A stretch of DNA of 46,630 nt from Flavobacteriia bacterium. GTDB taxonomy: Bacteria > Bacteroidota > Bacteroidia > Flavobacteriales > Flavobacteriaceae. Below the pieces are notes generated by a model. The model worked only from the letters and a program-made list of their open reading frames with translations, was not told the origin of the DNA and searched no databases. The position numbers and the translations under genes were made by a program. The stretch spans positions 1-46,630 of the forward strand of contig JAABRF010000010.1 in the NCBI GenBank assembly GCA_011391075.1, written 5' to 3'. This document shows, in pieces, positions 1-6,344 of the stretch (position 1 is the stretch's first letter; each line of letters opens with the position of its first letter).

Positions 1-1364
1 AAAACTGAAGATACTAAAGAATGAGAAAGATTCCTGATTTTTTCAGCAGCTTCCTTGATGATGGTATGGGCTTTTTCGATTTCCTCTGGTTGCGTGTTTT
101 TCATAATCATTTTGCTGGCTTGTAGGTGCAAACTTGCAGATGACAAGAGAGAACTCACACTGTGATGTAAAGTTTCGGCAATCATTTTTCTTTCACTTTC
201 TTTTCCGTCCAAGGTAGCATTGAGTATTTTTTCGCGTGCCTCGTTTTGGATTTTTTCCAATTCGCTTTGCTGAATGAGTTGCGATTGTATGAGTTCCAAT
301 TTCAATTTTTCCTGACGCAATTTGAAATACCGATAACCTGTCCAAATGCCTAAAGTTAGCAAAGTAGAAACCAATATCAAAATGATATTGATGTCTTGGG
401 TATGTTTGCGTTTAGCTACTTCTTCTGCCGTTTTGAGTTGCGCTTCTTTTTTGATGTTTTCGGTGTTGTACTTGCCTTCAATTTCCCCTAAAATCCGACT
501 GATTTCATTGTCTCTGAGACTGTCTCGGATGTTGAAGGATTTTTCTTGATAGGTGAAAGCGTTGTAGTCTTTCAACTTATACAATGCTTCTGAGAGATTG
601 AAGTAAAGTACTTCCTTAATCCCCAAATATTTTGGATCTTCCTTGTGCTCTATTAGATTTAAGGCTTCTAAAAAAACTATTTTAGCCTTTATGTAATCCT
701 TTTTTAATAGATATATTGAGCCTAAATTGTTCAATGTGTTAGCTATTGGAGTATCATCCATATGCAACTTTTGGATTTCTAAAGCTTTTTGGGCGTATAG
801 TTCAGCAACCTCCAATTTGTTCTTTTCAACATTTATTCCTGATAATCCAGAATAAGCAGTTGCTAAATTTGACTTAAAATCTATTGAATTATCATTTAAT
901 TTTACAATTGAATTCAAATAAAACTCAGACTTGTCTAATTCTCTCATTTCAAAGTACATACCACTTATTCTTTGATAAACATATGCCTTTCTTTTTATGT
1001 CATTAGAGTCGTTAATCAATCTTGAGTTTTGCAAATAATAATTTAATGCTTTTTCATAGTTATTTGATTTTTTAAAAATACTTGCAATTAAGTCATTACA
1101 ATTATAAATTAAATTTGTTTCATTTTCTTTTTTGGCTTGATTTAAAACTCTTAAAGTAATTTGTAATGCTTCTTCAAACCTATTCTGTTCCATTAGGTTT
1201 TTTGCTTTTTTCAAAGAATCGGTAGTGCCTGTCGCGGCTTGGGGAAGCGCAACGACAGGGCTTTGAAAGGGGAGTAAAGAGGCTTTGTCTACCGATTCTT
1301 GAGAAAAGACGGGGTATAAAAAGAAGACGCTATTAACGATTAAAAAAAGAAATAAGTGCCTCAT
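1..1364 (-). CDS. TPR-containing sensor histidine kinase, partial (3' end beyond the left edge)
   Basis: This is a two-component sensor kinase, read by hand from the ATG at 1362-1364. The frame stays open to the edge, giving about 454 residues. The protein begins with a signal peptide (MRHLFLFLIVNSVFFLYPVF then SQ). A periplasmic region follows, made of helical TPR-like repeats (about residues 50-300), then one membrane segment (ILILVSTLLTLGIWTGYRYF) and a coiled-coil linker. The dimerisation and phosphoacceptor helix comes next (ESERKMIAETLHHSVSSLL, the LHH histidine being the likely phosphorylation site), typical of the HisKA_3/NarX-type kinases of Bacteroidetes. The HATPase domain lies outside the window. 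The gene runs in the same direction as the NarL-type regulator at 2301-2963, with a lipoprotein between, so a cognate pair is likely. A GC-rich hairpin sits in frame near codons 36-46. The kinase class is secure; the signal is unknown. Confidence 0.88.
   Translation of the reverse strand, partial: MRHLFLFLIVNSVFFLYPVFSQESVDKASLLPFQSPVVALPQAATGTTDSLKKAKNLMEQNRFEEALQITLRVLNQAKKENETNLIYNCNDLIASIFKKSNNYEKALNYYLQNSRLINDSNDIKRKAYVYQRISGMYFEMRELDKSEFYLNSIVKLNDNSIDFKSNLATAYSGLSGINVEKNKLEVAELYAQKALEIQKLHMDDTPIANTLNNLGSIYLLKKDYIKAKIVFLEALNLIEHKEDPKYLGIKEVLYFNLSEALYKLKDYNAFTYQEKSFNIRDSLRDNEISRILGEIEGKYNTENIKKEAQLKTAEEVAKRKHTQDINIILILVSTLLTLGIWTGYRYFKLRQEKLKLELIQSQLIQQSELEKIQNEAREKILNATLDGKESERKMIAETLHHSVSSLLSSASLHLQASKMIMKNTQPEEIEKAHTIIKEAAEKIRNLSHSLVSSV
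1228..1259. repeat. GC-rich nested inverted repeat inside the sensor kinase gene
   Basis: The outer arms CCTGTCG (1228-1234) and CGACAGG (1253-1259) are perfect complements. The inner arms GCTT (1237-1240) and AAGC (1245-1248) enclose GGGG. The element is far richer in GC than the surrounding AT-rich gene and is translated in frame as part of the stretch just after the signal peptide (read PVVALPQAATGT). It looks like a short mobile or REP-like palindrome tolerated in a linker, but I see no second copy in the window. Confidence 0.55.
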
Positions 1365-1483
1365 ATAAAATGTTTTCCAACCGCTAATATATAAAAAAGA
1401 GTAAAAGTGGGTAATAAAAAGACGTCAATTATTAAAAAGTAAAAAAGTTATTAAGGGAGTTGATGTTTTCAAAAAAATCATAA

Positions 1484-2134
1484 TTAAAACTCATCAATTA
1501 CCACTCTGGGTCTTCTCAAATCATCATCTGACTTCCCAGGTTTTTTAGGTTGTACAAAATCGATTTTCAATGTACCATCATCTTCACGAGAAAAGGTTTT
1601 GGTAAATGTTTTTTGAGAAGCATTGGCATCAGACGACAATACGATGTCGTTGGTGTTTTCAGAATTGTTGTATCCATATGCTACTTTGACATTTGCATCG
1701 ACTTCAAAAGATAATTGAATAGTCCCATCAGGATTTTCTGTAAAAGCATAGTCGTTTAATAATCCAAACGCACCTTTTTCAGTAGTGTTTTCATCCATGA
1801 TTCTGATTTTAGGTTGATACATTCCATCTTCTGTCACAAAATTGATTTTCAATTCATTGTTTGTTACCAAGTAATCTTTAGATAAAGACGTTAAGATAGC
1901 TTGTTCGTCATAATACAACTGAACTTCATTTGCTTTTTCGTCATCATAGTAAACTGTTCCCACTCCATCGTTTGCAACATGCGTTAAAGTGTAACTTCCA
2001 TTCGCATTACGCTTGATTACGTAAGATTCTAACATTTTTTCAGTAGTATTTTGAGTTGCTACAGCAGCATCGTCTGTAGAACAAGAAACAAATAAGAAGG
2101 GGGTAATCAATAGAAGTAAAATAAACTGTTTCAT
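1484..2134 (-). CDS. Hypothetical lipoprotein between response regulator and sensor kinase
   Basis: I do not recognise a family. The 216-aa protein starts with a lipoprotein signal (MKQFILLLLITPFLFVSC, lipidated Cys18) followed by acidic residues STDD. The rest is an acidic, mostly beta-type sequence. It seems to contain three related modules of about 50-60 residues, each with a NGSYTLT-, PDGTIQLSF- or DDGTLKIDF-like strand (near residues 46, 134 and 187), a tyrosine-rich piece, and Asn/Asp-rich turns. It ends with a Lys/Arg/Asp-rich tail. It lies between the response regulator (166 bp upstream) and the sensor kinase (119 bp downstream), all on the minus strand. This suggests an envelope component or target of the signalling system, which is inference only. 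Confidence 0.75.
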   Translation of the reverse strand: MKQFILLLLITPFLFVSCSTDDAAVATQNTTEKMLESYVIKRNANGSYTLTHVANDGVGTVYYDDEKANEVQLYYDEQAILTSLSKDYLVTNNELKINFVTEDGMYQPKIRIMDENTTEKGAFGLLNDYAFTENPDGTIQLSFEVDANVKVAYGYNNSENTNDIVLSSDANASQKTFTKTFSREDDGTLKIDFVQPKKPGKSDDDLRRPRVVIDEF

Positions 2135-2187
2135 GATTAAAATTAAATTAGGGTTTATGATTAAAAAAAATGTAATACAATAGAAGA

Positions 2188-2233
2188 AAGGGGAAATACC
2201 GGAAGGATAGGGTTAAAATGGTATATTCCCCTT
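2188..2233 (-). promoter_or_regulatory. Long inverted repeat between regulator and lipoprotein genes
   Basis: The arms AAGGGGAAATACC (2188-2200) and GGTATATTCCCCTT (2220-2233) pair over 13 positions with one bulged base, around a 19-nt loop. On the minus strand the hairpin lies downstream of the regulator gene (stop at 2301) and about 54 nt before the lipoprotein start. It is followed by a pyrimidine-rich but weak T-tract (TTTCTTCT). It could be a leaky terminator separating the two genes or a structured leader of the lipoprotein mRNA. Confidence 0.55.
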
Positions 2234-2300
2234 ATCAACCTAAATATTCAAAATGAAAATGAATAAATTTGAAGGCTTTCTAAATATAGAATGGTGTATT

Positions 2301-2963
2301 TTATTCTATTATCTTGTGCTTTACCAAATAAAGAGCCAAACCAATTGAGTTTTTTACTCCTATTTTAGTCATAATGTTCTTTTTGTGCGTTTCTACCGTA
2401 GTTTGCGCAATGCATAATATATCAGCAATCTCTTTTATAGAATAATCTTGAGAAATGAGTTTGAGTATCTCAAATTCTCTTTCAGATAACATGCCAAAAT
2501 ATTCGTTATATTGACCTTCATCTATGGATTTAATTCCAGCAAAAGAATCTACAATTTTATTTCGAATATCTTGACTAAAATACAACTCTCCTTTATGGAC
2601 AGATTTAATAGCTTCAATGATATTTTCACCAGCACTTACTTTGGTTATAAAGCCTTTAGCTCCCAATTTTAAAACTTCTTTAATAAGTTTTATATCATTG
2701 TAACTGGTCAATACAATTGTATTTGGTAAATCTTTTCGTAATTTAAAAGAACGTAAAACATCGATTCCGTCTACTTTGGGCATCCCGATGTCCAGAATGA
2801 GAATGTCTGCTTTTTGAGTAGTAAACCAATCCAACACACTTTGACCGTCAAGTGAAAAACCTACAACCTGAATTTGAGGTTCAGTTTTCAAAACTGCTAC
2901 TATTCCATCTATTAAAATTTGATGGTCATCGGCTAAATGTACATTGATGCTCTTTGCTTCCAT
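2301..2963 (-). CDS. NarL/FixJ-type response regulator with LuxR helix-turn-helix
   Basis: This is a cytoplasmic two-component transcription regulator of 220 residues. The receiver domain (about 5-125) has the acidic pocket Asp12-Asp13, the phosphoacceptor Asp58 in ILILDIGMPKVDG, Thr85/Ser86 and Lys108, so all catalytic positions are present. The C-terminal LuxR/GerE DNA-binding domain (about 155-218) reads LSEREFEILKLISQDYSIKE then IADIL, with the recognition helix in TTVETHKKNIMTKIGV. A matching promoter lies just upstream. The sensor kinase at 1-1364 is the obvious partner because of its HisKA_3-type histidine and nearby position. The target genes are unknown; the lipoprotein in between is a candidate. 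Confidence 0.93.
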   Translation of the reverse strand: MEAKSINVHLADDHQILIDGIVAVLKTEPQIQVVGFSLDGQSVLDWFTTQKADILILDIGMPKVDGIDVLRSFKLRKDLPNTIVLTSYNDIKLIKEVLKLGAKGFITKVSAGENIIEAIKSVHKGELYFSQDIRNKIVDSFAGIKSIDEGQYNEYFGMLSEREFEILKLISQDYSIKEIADILCIAQTTVETHKKNIMTKIGVKNSIGLALYLVKHKIIE

Positions 2964-2976
2964 TTCTAATACGGTT

Positions 2977-3007
2977 CAAAATTATATATTGAGATTTTAT
3001 AGTGCAA
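2977..3007 (-). promoter_or_regulatory. Promoter of the response regulator gene
   Basis: On the minus strand a -33 TTG (complement of 3005-3007) is followed after 20 nt by the -7 box TAATTTTG (complement of 2977-2984). This matches the Bacteroidetes sigma-A pattern of TTG or TTTG, 19-21 nt, TAnnTTTG. The start codon of the regulator follows at 2963. Confidence 0.6.
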
Positions 3008-3057
3008 TACCAAAAAACGCCATTTTTAATTTTAGTGTTTTTCGGTAGTGTACAAAA

Positions 3058-3086
3058 AAACCCTCATTTAAAAAAAATGAGGGTTT
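3058..3086 (-). terminator. Rho-independent terminator after the DUF4293 gene
   Basis: The perfect 12-bp arms AAACCCTCATTT (3058-3069) and AAATGAGGGTTT (3075-3086) enclose a five-base A loop. On the minus strand the stem is followed by a T-run (complement of 3054-3060). It ends transcription of the DUF4293 gene whose stop is at 3107. Confidence 0.8.
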
Positions 3087-3106
3087 CAGCACTAAATAGA
3101 CTAAGA

Positions 3107-3541
3107 TTATCGAATTCTATCTACTGATTTTACGAGATTTTCGTCTTTTTGAATAGCTCTGTTTGCCAAAAACAGTAAAACTATTGAACCCAAAGGCAAC
3201 CAAATCCCAATACCCTTCAACGAATCTTTCAATTCTCCGGATAAACTTAGTAAATTAAAAATCAATAAACCAAACAATATAAGATTTACTAAAATATTTA
3301 CTCCGTTGATACGCTTTTGCTGCATGCGATTCTTAAACTTCAATAAACTCATGAATCCCAAAACCGCAACAGCCAAATACATGACAGCTAATACTATTTG
3401 AAAATAATTTTTACTATTCAGAAGGTCCATCAAACTCACCCCTATTCCATCTGCATTTTTCCATAAATGAACAAAAAACACCAAAACGCCTGATAAAATA
3501 ATTACCAAACCCAAATAGATGCTTTGAATACGTTGAATCAT
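3107..3541 (-). CDS. DUF4293 family four-helix membrane protein
   Basis: This is an integral membrane protein of unknown function found in Bacteroidetes. I place the start at the ATG at 3539-3541 (MIQRIQSIYLG), which matches how this family normally begins, giving 144 residues. An upstream in-frame Met would add 40 residues without family character and would run through a candidate -7 box (TATATTTG, complement of 3558-3565). Four hydrophobic segments are visible, at about 7-27, 46-66, 82-100 and 108-126, with charged loops. The gene is alone on its transcript, with a terminator 21 bp past the stop, and is divergent from the SQR-like gene at 3704. Confidence 0.85.
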   Translation of the reverse strand: MIQRIQSIYLGLVIILSGVLVFFVHLWKNADGIGVSLMDLLNSKNYFQIVLAVMYLAVAVLGFMSLLKFKNRMQQKRINGVNILVNLILFGLLIFNLLSLSGELKDSLKGIGIWLPLGSIVLLFLANRAIQKDENLVKSVDRIR

Positions 3542-3703
3542 TATTATAAAATATGTGCAAATATAATATAAAAAAGATAAATCAGGATTTTTTACTACAT
3601 TTGTATACCTCATCGAATGATGTATTTTGTCGGCTGTCATTGTATTAAAATGATGAAGCATTTAAAACATTAGTTATACAATAAATTAATTTTTCTACTA
3701 TTT

Positions 3704-5161
3704 ATGGCAAAAGTTGTAGTTTTAGGAGCAGGCATTTCCGGACATACCGCTGCTACTTATTTAAAAAGATACTTAGGCAAATCACATGAAATTGTAATGG
3801 TATCACCCAATAGTAACTACCAATGGATTCCTTCCAACATATGGGTAGGCGTTGGATTGATGACTCCCGATCAAGTCAAATTCAAATTGGCTCCTGTCTA
3901 TAAAAAACTTGGTATCGAATACATACAAGCCAAGGCTGTAGCTATTCACCCTGAAGGTGATTCACAATCCGATAAAGGATATGTTTCAGTTGAATATGTA
4001 ACTGGTGAAAATACTGGCAAAATAGAAAATATTACCTATGATTATTTGGTAAATGCTACCGGTCCCAAACTCAATTTTGCGGCCACCGAAGGTTTAGGTC
4101 CTGATTATCATTCTTATTCTGTTTGTACCTATGACCATGCAGCCCATGCTTGGGAAGGTTTGCAAGAAGCTTTAAAAAAATTGGAAAAAGGAGAAAAACA
4201 AACTTTTTTAATTGGAACCGGTCATGCCATGGCCACTTGTCAAGGTGCTGCTTTTGAATATGCACTCAATATCGCCTTTGAAATAGGCAAACGAAAATTA
4301 TCTGACTTGGCCGAAATCGTTTGGATTTCCAATGAATATGAAATGGGCGACTTTGGTATGGGTGGTGCTTATGTCAAACGCAATGGATATATTACGCCTA
4401 CTAAAATTTTTACCGAATCCATTCTCAAAGAATACGGAATCAACTGGATTAAAAGAGCCGGTGTGTATAAAGTTGAGAAAGGAAAAGCTTATTATGAAAA
4501 CTTAAAAGGAGAACACCATACCGTTGACTTCGATTTTGCCATGCTTATCCCTGGTTTTGCCGGTGCAGGTATGAAAGCCTACGACAAATCTGGTGCTGAT
4601 ATCTCCGATAAAGTATTTGCTGCCAATGGCATGATGAAAGTGGATGCCGATTATACACCCAAACCCTATGAAGAATGGAAAGCCTCCGATTGGCCTTCTA
4701 TCTATCAAAGTGGTGCCTATGAAAATGTCTATGCTGCCGGTATTGCATTTGCTCCGCCACATCCTATGTCTAAACCTATGGAAAGTCCAAACGGAACTAA
4801 AATTTTCCCTACACCACCTCGAACCGGTATGCCTTCAGGTGTCATCGGTAAAATCGTAGCTGAAAATATTGCCCATCAAATCAAAACAGGAAAAAAAGAC
4901 CATCCACACAAAGCTTCAATGGCTCGTATGGGTGCTGCCTGTATCGTATCGGCTGGGTATGGAATCCGAAAAGGTCAAGCAGCAGTAATGACAGTAAATC
5001 CTATCGTTCCCGATTGGGAAAAATATCCCAAATGGGGTCGAAACCTACACGATACCGTAGGCGTTGTAGGAACAGCAGGTCATTGGATGAAACTTTTTAT
5101 GCATTATATGTTCTTGTATAAAGCCAAAGCCAAACCCTTTTGGTGGATGATTCCTGAATAA
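3704..5161 (+). CDS. FAD-dependent sulfide:quinone oxidoreductase-like protein (long form)
   Basis: This flavoprotein of the two-dinucleotide-binding-domain superfamily probably oxidises sulfide and reduces the membrane quinone. It has 485 residues, longer than the usual 400-430. The N-terminus has the FAD Rossmann motif VVVLGAGISGHTAA (residues 4-17). A YLVNATGPKLNF segment (about 114-125) and an AAGIAFAPP segment (about 344-352) are also present. Cysteines 141, 179 and 413 lie where the three active-site cysteines of bacterial SQRs (128, 160 and 356 in Acidithiobacillus) would be expected. The C-terminus is hydrophobic and aromatic (FMHYMFLYKAKAKPFWWMIP), suitable for membrane attachment. 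It opens a plus-strand cluster that ends with a second SQR. Size and layout suggest one of the longer SQR types, but the exact type and substrate are inferred. Confidence 0.75.
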   Translation: MAKVVVLGAGISGHTAATYLKRYLGKSHEIVMVSPNSNYQWIPSNIWVGVGLMTPDQVKFKLAPVYKKLGIEYIQAKAVAIHPEGDSQSDKGYVSVEYVTGENTGKIENITYDYLVNATGPKLNFAATEGLGPDYHSYSVCTYDHAAHAWEGLQEALKKLEKGEKQTFLIGTGHAMATCQGAAFEYALNIAFEIGKRKLSDLAEIVWISNEYEMGDFGMGGAYVKRNGYITPTKIFTESILKEYGINWIKRAGVYKVEKGKAYYENLKGEHHTVDFDFAMLIPGFAGAGMKAYDKSGADISDKVFAANGMMKVDADYTPKPYEEWKASDWPSIYQSGAYENVYAAGIAFAPPHPMSKPMESPNGTKIFPTPPRTGMPSGVIGKIVAENIAHQIKTGKKDHPHKASMARMGAACIVSAGYGIRKGQAAVMTVNPIVPDWEKYPKWGRNLHDTVGVVGTAGHWMKLFMHYMFLYKAKAKPFWWMIPE

Positions 5162-5172
5162 AATTTCATTAT

Positions 5173-5250
5173 TGAGACATGGCACGCCTTGTCTCATATC
5201 TAAAAAAACAAACCCAATATGTAATCGTAAAGACAAGGCACACCTTGTCT
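5173..5250. repeat. Two copies of a REP-like palindrome (GAGACA-GGC-GCC-TGTCTC)
   Basis: Copy one (5173-5196) is TGAGACA-t-GGC-ac-GCC-t-TGTCTCA, with arms complementary except for one T/T position. Copy two (5231-5250) is AGACAAGG-caca-CCTTGTCT, with perfect 8-bp arms. The copies share the GACAnGGCACnCCTTGTCT core and are spaced by about 35 bp. They fall directly after the SQR-like gene stop (5161). Their structure resembles bacterial REP elements. They make the 89-codon frame that starts at 5179 unlikely to be coding at its 5' end. Confidence 0.65.
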
Positions 5251-5283
5251 CAAGCCTTATCTCAAATAAACCAACACATCAAA

Positions 5284-5448
5284 ATGGAAAAAAGTAAAAA
5301 AACAACCGAGCCTTATAGTAATATATCTTACGGAACTGAACCAACCCGTTATATTAAATTTATGAGAGTTTTCTTTCTAAAGCAAATTTTTGATTTCTTT
5401 AGTTTGAATTTAAAAATCATGCGTATTGTGATTGGCGGCCATTCTTAA
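5284..5448 (+). CDS. Small basic membrane-associated protein in the SQR cluster (54 aa)
   Basis: No named family is recognised. I place the start at the ATG at 5284 (MEKSKKTTEPYSNISYG), because the longer frame upstream runs through the palindromic repeats. The protein has a polar N-terminus (about 1-22) followed by an aromatic amphipathic or transmembrane stretch, FMRVFFLKQIFDFFSLNLKI (residues about 26-45), and ends in MRIVIGGHS. It lies 122 bp after the SQR-like gene and runs in the same direction. A small membrane partner of the SQR is a reasonable guess, given the hydrophobic C-terminus and context. Confidence 0.6.
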   Translation: MEKSKKTTEPYSNISYGTEPTRYIKFMRVFFLKQIFDFFSLNLKIMRIVIGGHS

Positions 5449-5497
5449 TGTGTTTTTGAATAACATATAGAAGTCGTTTATTTTAAACATAAATCCC

Positions 5498-5526
5498 TAT
5501 AACCACGCCCTAAACGCGTGGTTATA
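5498..5526. repeat. Perfect inverted repeat TATAACCACGC / GCGTGGTTATA
   Basis: Eleven-base-pair perfect arms (5498-5508 and 5516-5526) enclose the loop CCTAAAC. The stem is GC-rich in the middle and is not followed by a strong T-tract, so a REP-like repeat is as likely as a terminator for the small gene ending at 5448. The rest of the 195-bp gap (5449-5643) holds this element and the next promoter. Confidence 0.6.
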
Positions 5527-5590
5527 TGTTTTAAATTCAAGTCGGTTATTTAAAATTGTCGTTAATAATTGTATAACATTTAATCCATTC

Positions 5591-5622
5591 TTGAATAAGT
5601 GTCAAACTTTTTAATACCTTTG
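5591..5622 (+). promoter_or_regulatory. Promoter of the heavy-metal-associated protein gene
   Basis: A -33 TTG (5591-5593) is followed after 21 nt by TACCTTTG (5615-5622), a full match to the TAnnTTTG box of Bacteroidetes. Transcription would begin near 5629, about 15 nt before the ATG at 5644. This means the second half of the sulfide cluster can be transcribed independently of the first SQR gene. Confidence 0.65.
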
Positions 5623-5643
5623 AAATTCTAAAAACTAAAAATT

Positions 5644-5910
5644 ATGACAACTCTTACCGTTCAAAATCTCAAATGTGGCGGTTGTGCCAATACCATTACC
5701 AAAGCAGTTCAGGGTATCGATGGCGTAACAGACGTTTCGGTTGATAAAGACCTTTCTACGGTTTCCTTTAATACAAAATCAGAAGAAATTATAGATCAAG
5801 TAAAAACCAAATTAGCTCATTTAGGCTATCCCGAAGAACATGCCAATAATACCATCTTACACAAAACAGTTTCTTATATCAGTTGTGCAACCGGAAGATT
5901 GACTGAATAA
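5644..5910 (+). CDS. Heavy-metal-associated (HMA) domain protein, CopZ-like with Cys tail
   Basis: This small cytoplasmic metal-binding protein of 88 residues has the beta-alpha-beta-beta-alpha-beta ferredoxin-like HMA fold. The metal-binding loop is KCGGCANTI, with Cys11 and Cys14, in place of the more usual GMxCxxC. The domain ends near residue 66. A C-terminal extension (LHKTVSYISCATGRLTE) adds Cys81, which plain copper chaperones lack. The usual role of the family is delivery of Cu(I) or similar soft metals. Here it sits between two SQR-like genes and next to a DUF2892 protein, so it could instead handle persulfide sulfur or copper under sulfide stress; this is inference. Confidence 0.85.
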   Translation: MTTLTVQNLKCGGCANTITKAVQGIDGVTDVSVDKDLSTVSFNTKSEEIIDQVKTKLAHLGYPEEHANNTILHKTVSYISCATGRLTE

Positions 5911-6010
5911 CTTTTGGCTCATTTAATTCTCCTCTTTTAACTTTCGTCTTTATAAAAAAACGAAATTTGAATATGTAACCTATTTAGTAACCAACAAATA
6001 CCAATTTAAA

Positions 6011-6220
6011 ATGAAAAAAAACGTAGGAACAATCGACAGGGCAATTCGGATAATTATTGCCATTATTGCCGCTTACTTTGCTTATTCCGGAACCTTTGGG
6101 GAAGGCTGGATTAATTACGTTCTCTATGCAGTTGCTGCTATTATGTTAGTGGTAGCATTCGTGGGAAGTTGTCCTTTGTATTGTGCTTTTGGAATGAATA
6201 CTTGTAAAACAAAGGAATAA
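6011..6220 (+). CDS. DUF2892 family inner membrane protein (YgaP C-terminal-like)
   Basis: This 69-residue protein has two membrane helices (about 10-26 and 35-53) and begins MKKNVGTIDRAIRIIIA, the usual opening of DUF2892. The second helix runs into SCPLYCAFGMNTCK, with cysteines 54, 58 and 65. The same domain forms the membrane part of the E. coli rhodanese YgaP, where it accompanies sulfur transfer. The gene follows the HMA gene by 100 bp and is closed by a strong terminator. Context supports a sulfur role, although its biochemical function is not known. Confidence 0.87.
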   Translation: MKKNVGTIDRAIRIIIAIIAAYFAYSGTFGEGWINYVLYAVAAIMLVVAFVGSCPLYCAFGMNTCKTKE

Positions 6221-6240
6221 TCCATTCCTAACTTTTGGTA

Positions 6241-6288
6241 AAGCTATGTCTATGTGTGATTCATCTCACATAGATATGGCTTTTTTTT
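6241..6288 (+). terminator. Rho-independent terminator after the DUF2892 gene
   Basis: The arms AAGC..CTATGTG (6241-6256) and CACATAG..GGCTT (6267-6282) form a long, slightly interrupted stem around a TGATTCATCT-type loop. Eight T residues follow (6281-6288). It separates the HMA-DUF2892 transcript from the second SQR gene at 6345. Confidence 0.8.
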
Positions 6289-6344
6289 ATTTTAATTGCG
6301 CTCACTTTTCAATACACCATTAATAATCTAAAATTTTTATTACA

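Noticed and set aside
3542-3661. 40-residue N-terminal extension of the DUF4293 protein
   Set aside because: The family start is MIQRIQ at 3541 and a candidate promoter box lies in the extension.
5179-5448. 89-codon frame starting inside the first palindrome
   Set aside because: Its first 35 codons run through two REP-like palindromes; the ATG at 5284 gives a coherent small protein.
5160-5530. Insertion sequence or attachment site
   Set aside because: Only short palindromes are present, with no transposase or target duplication.
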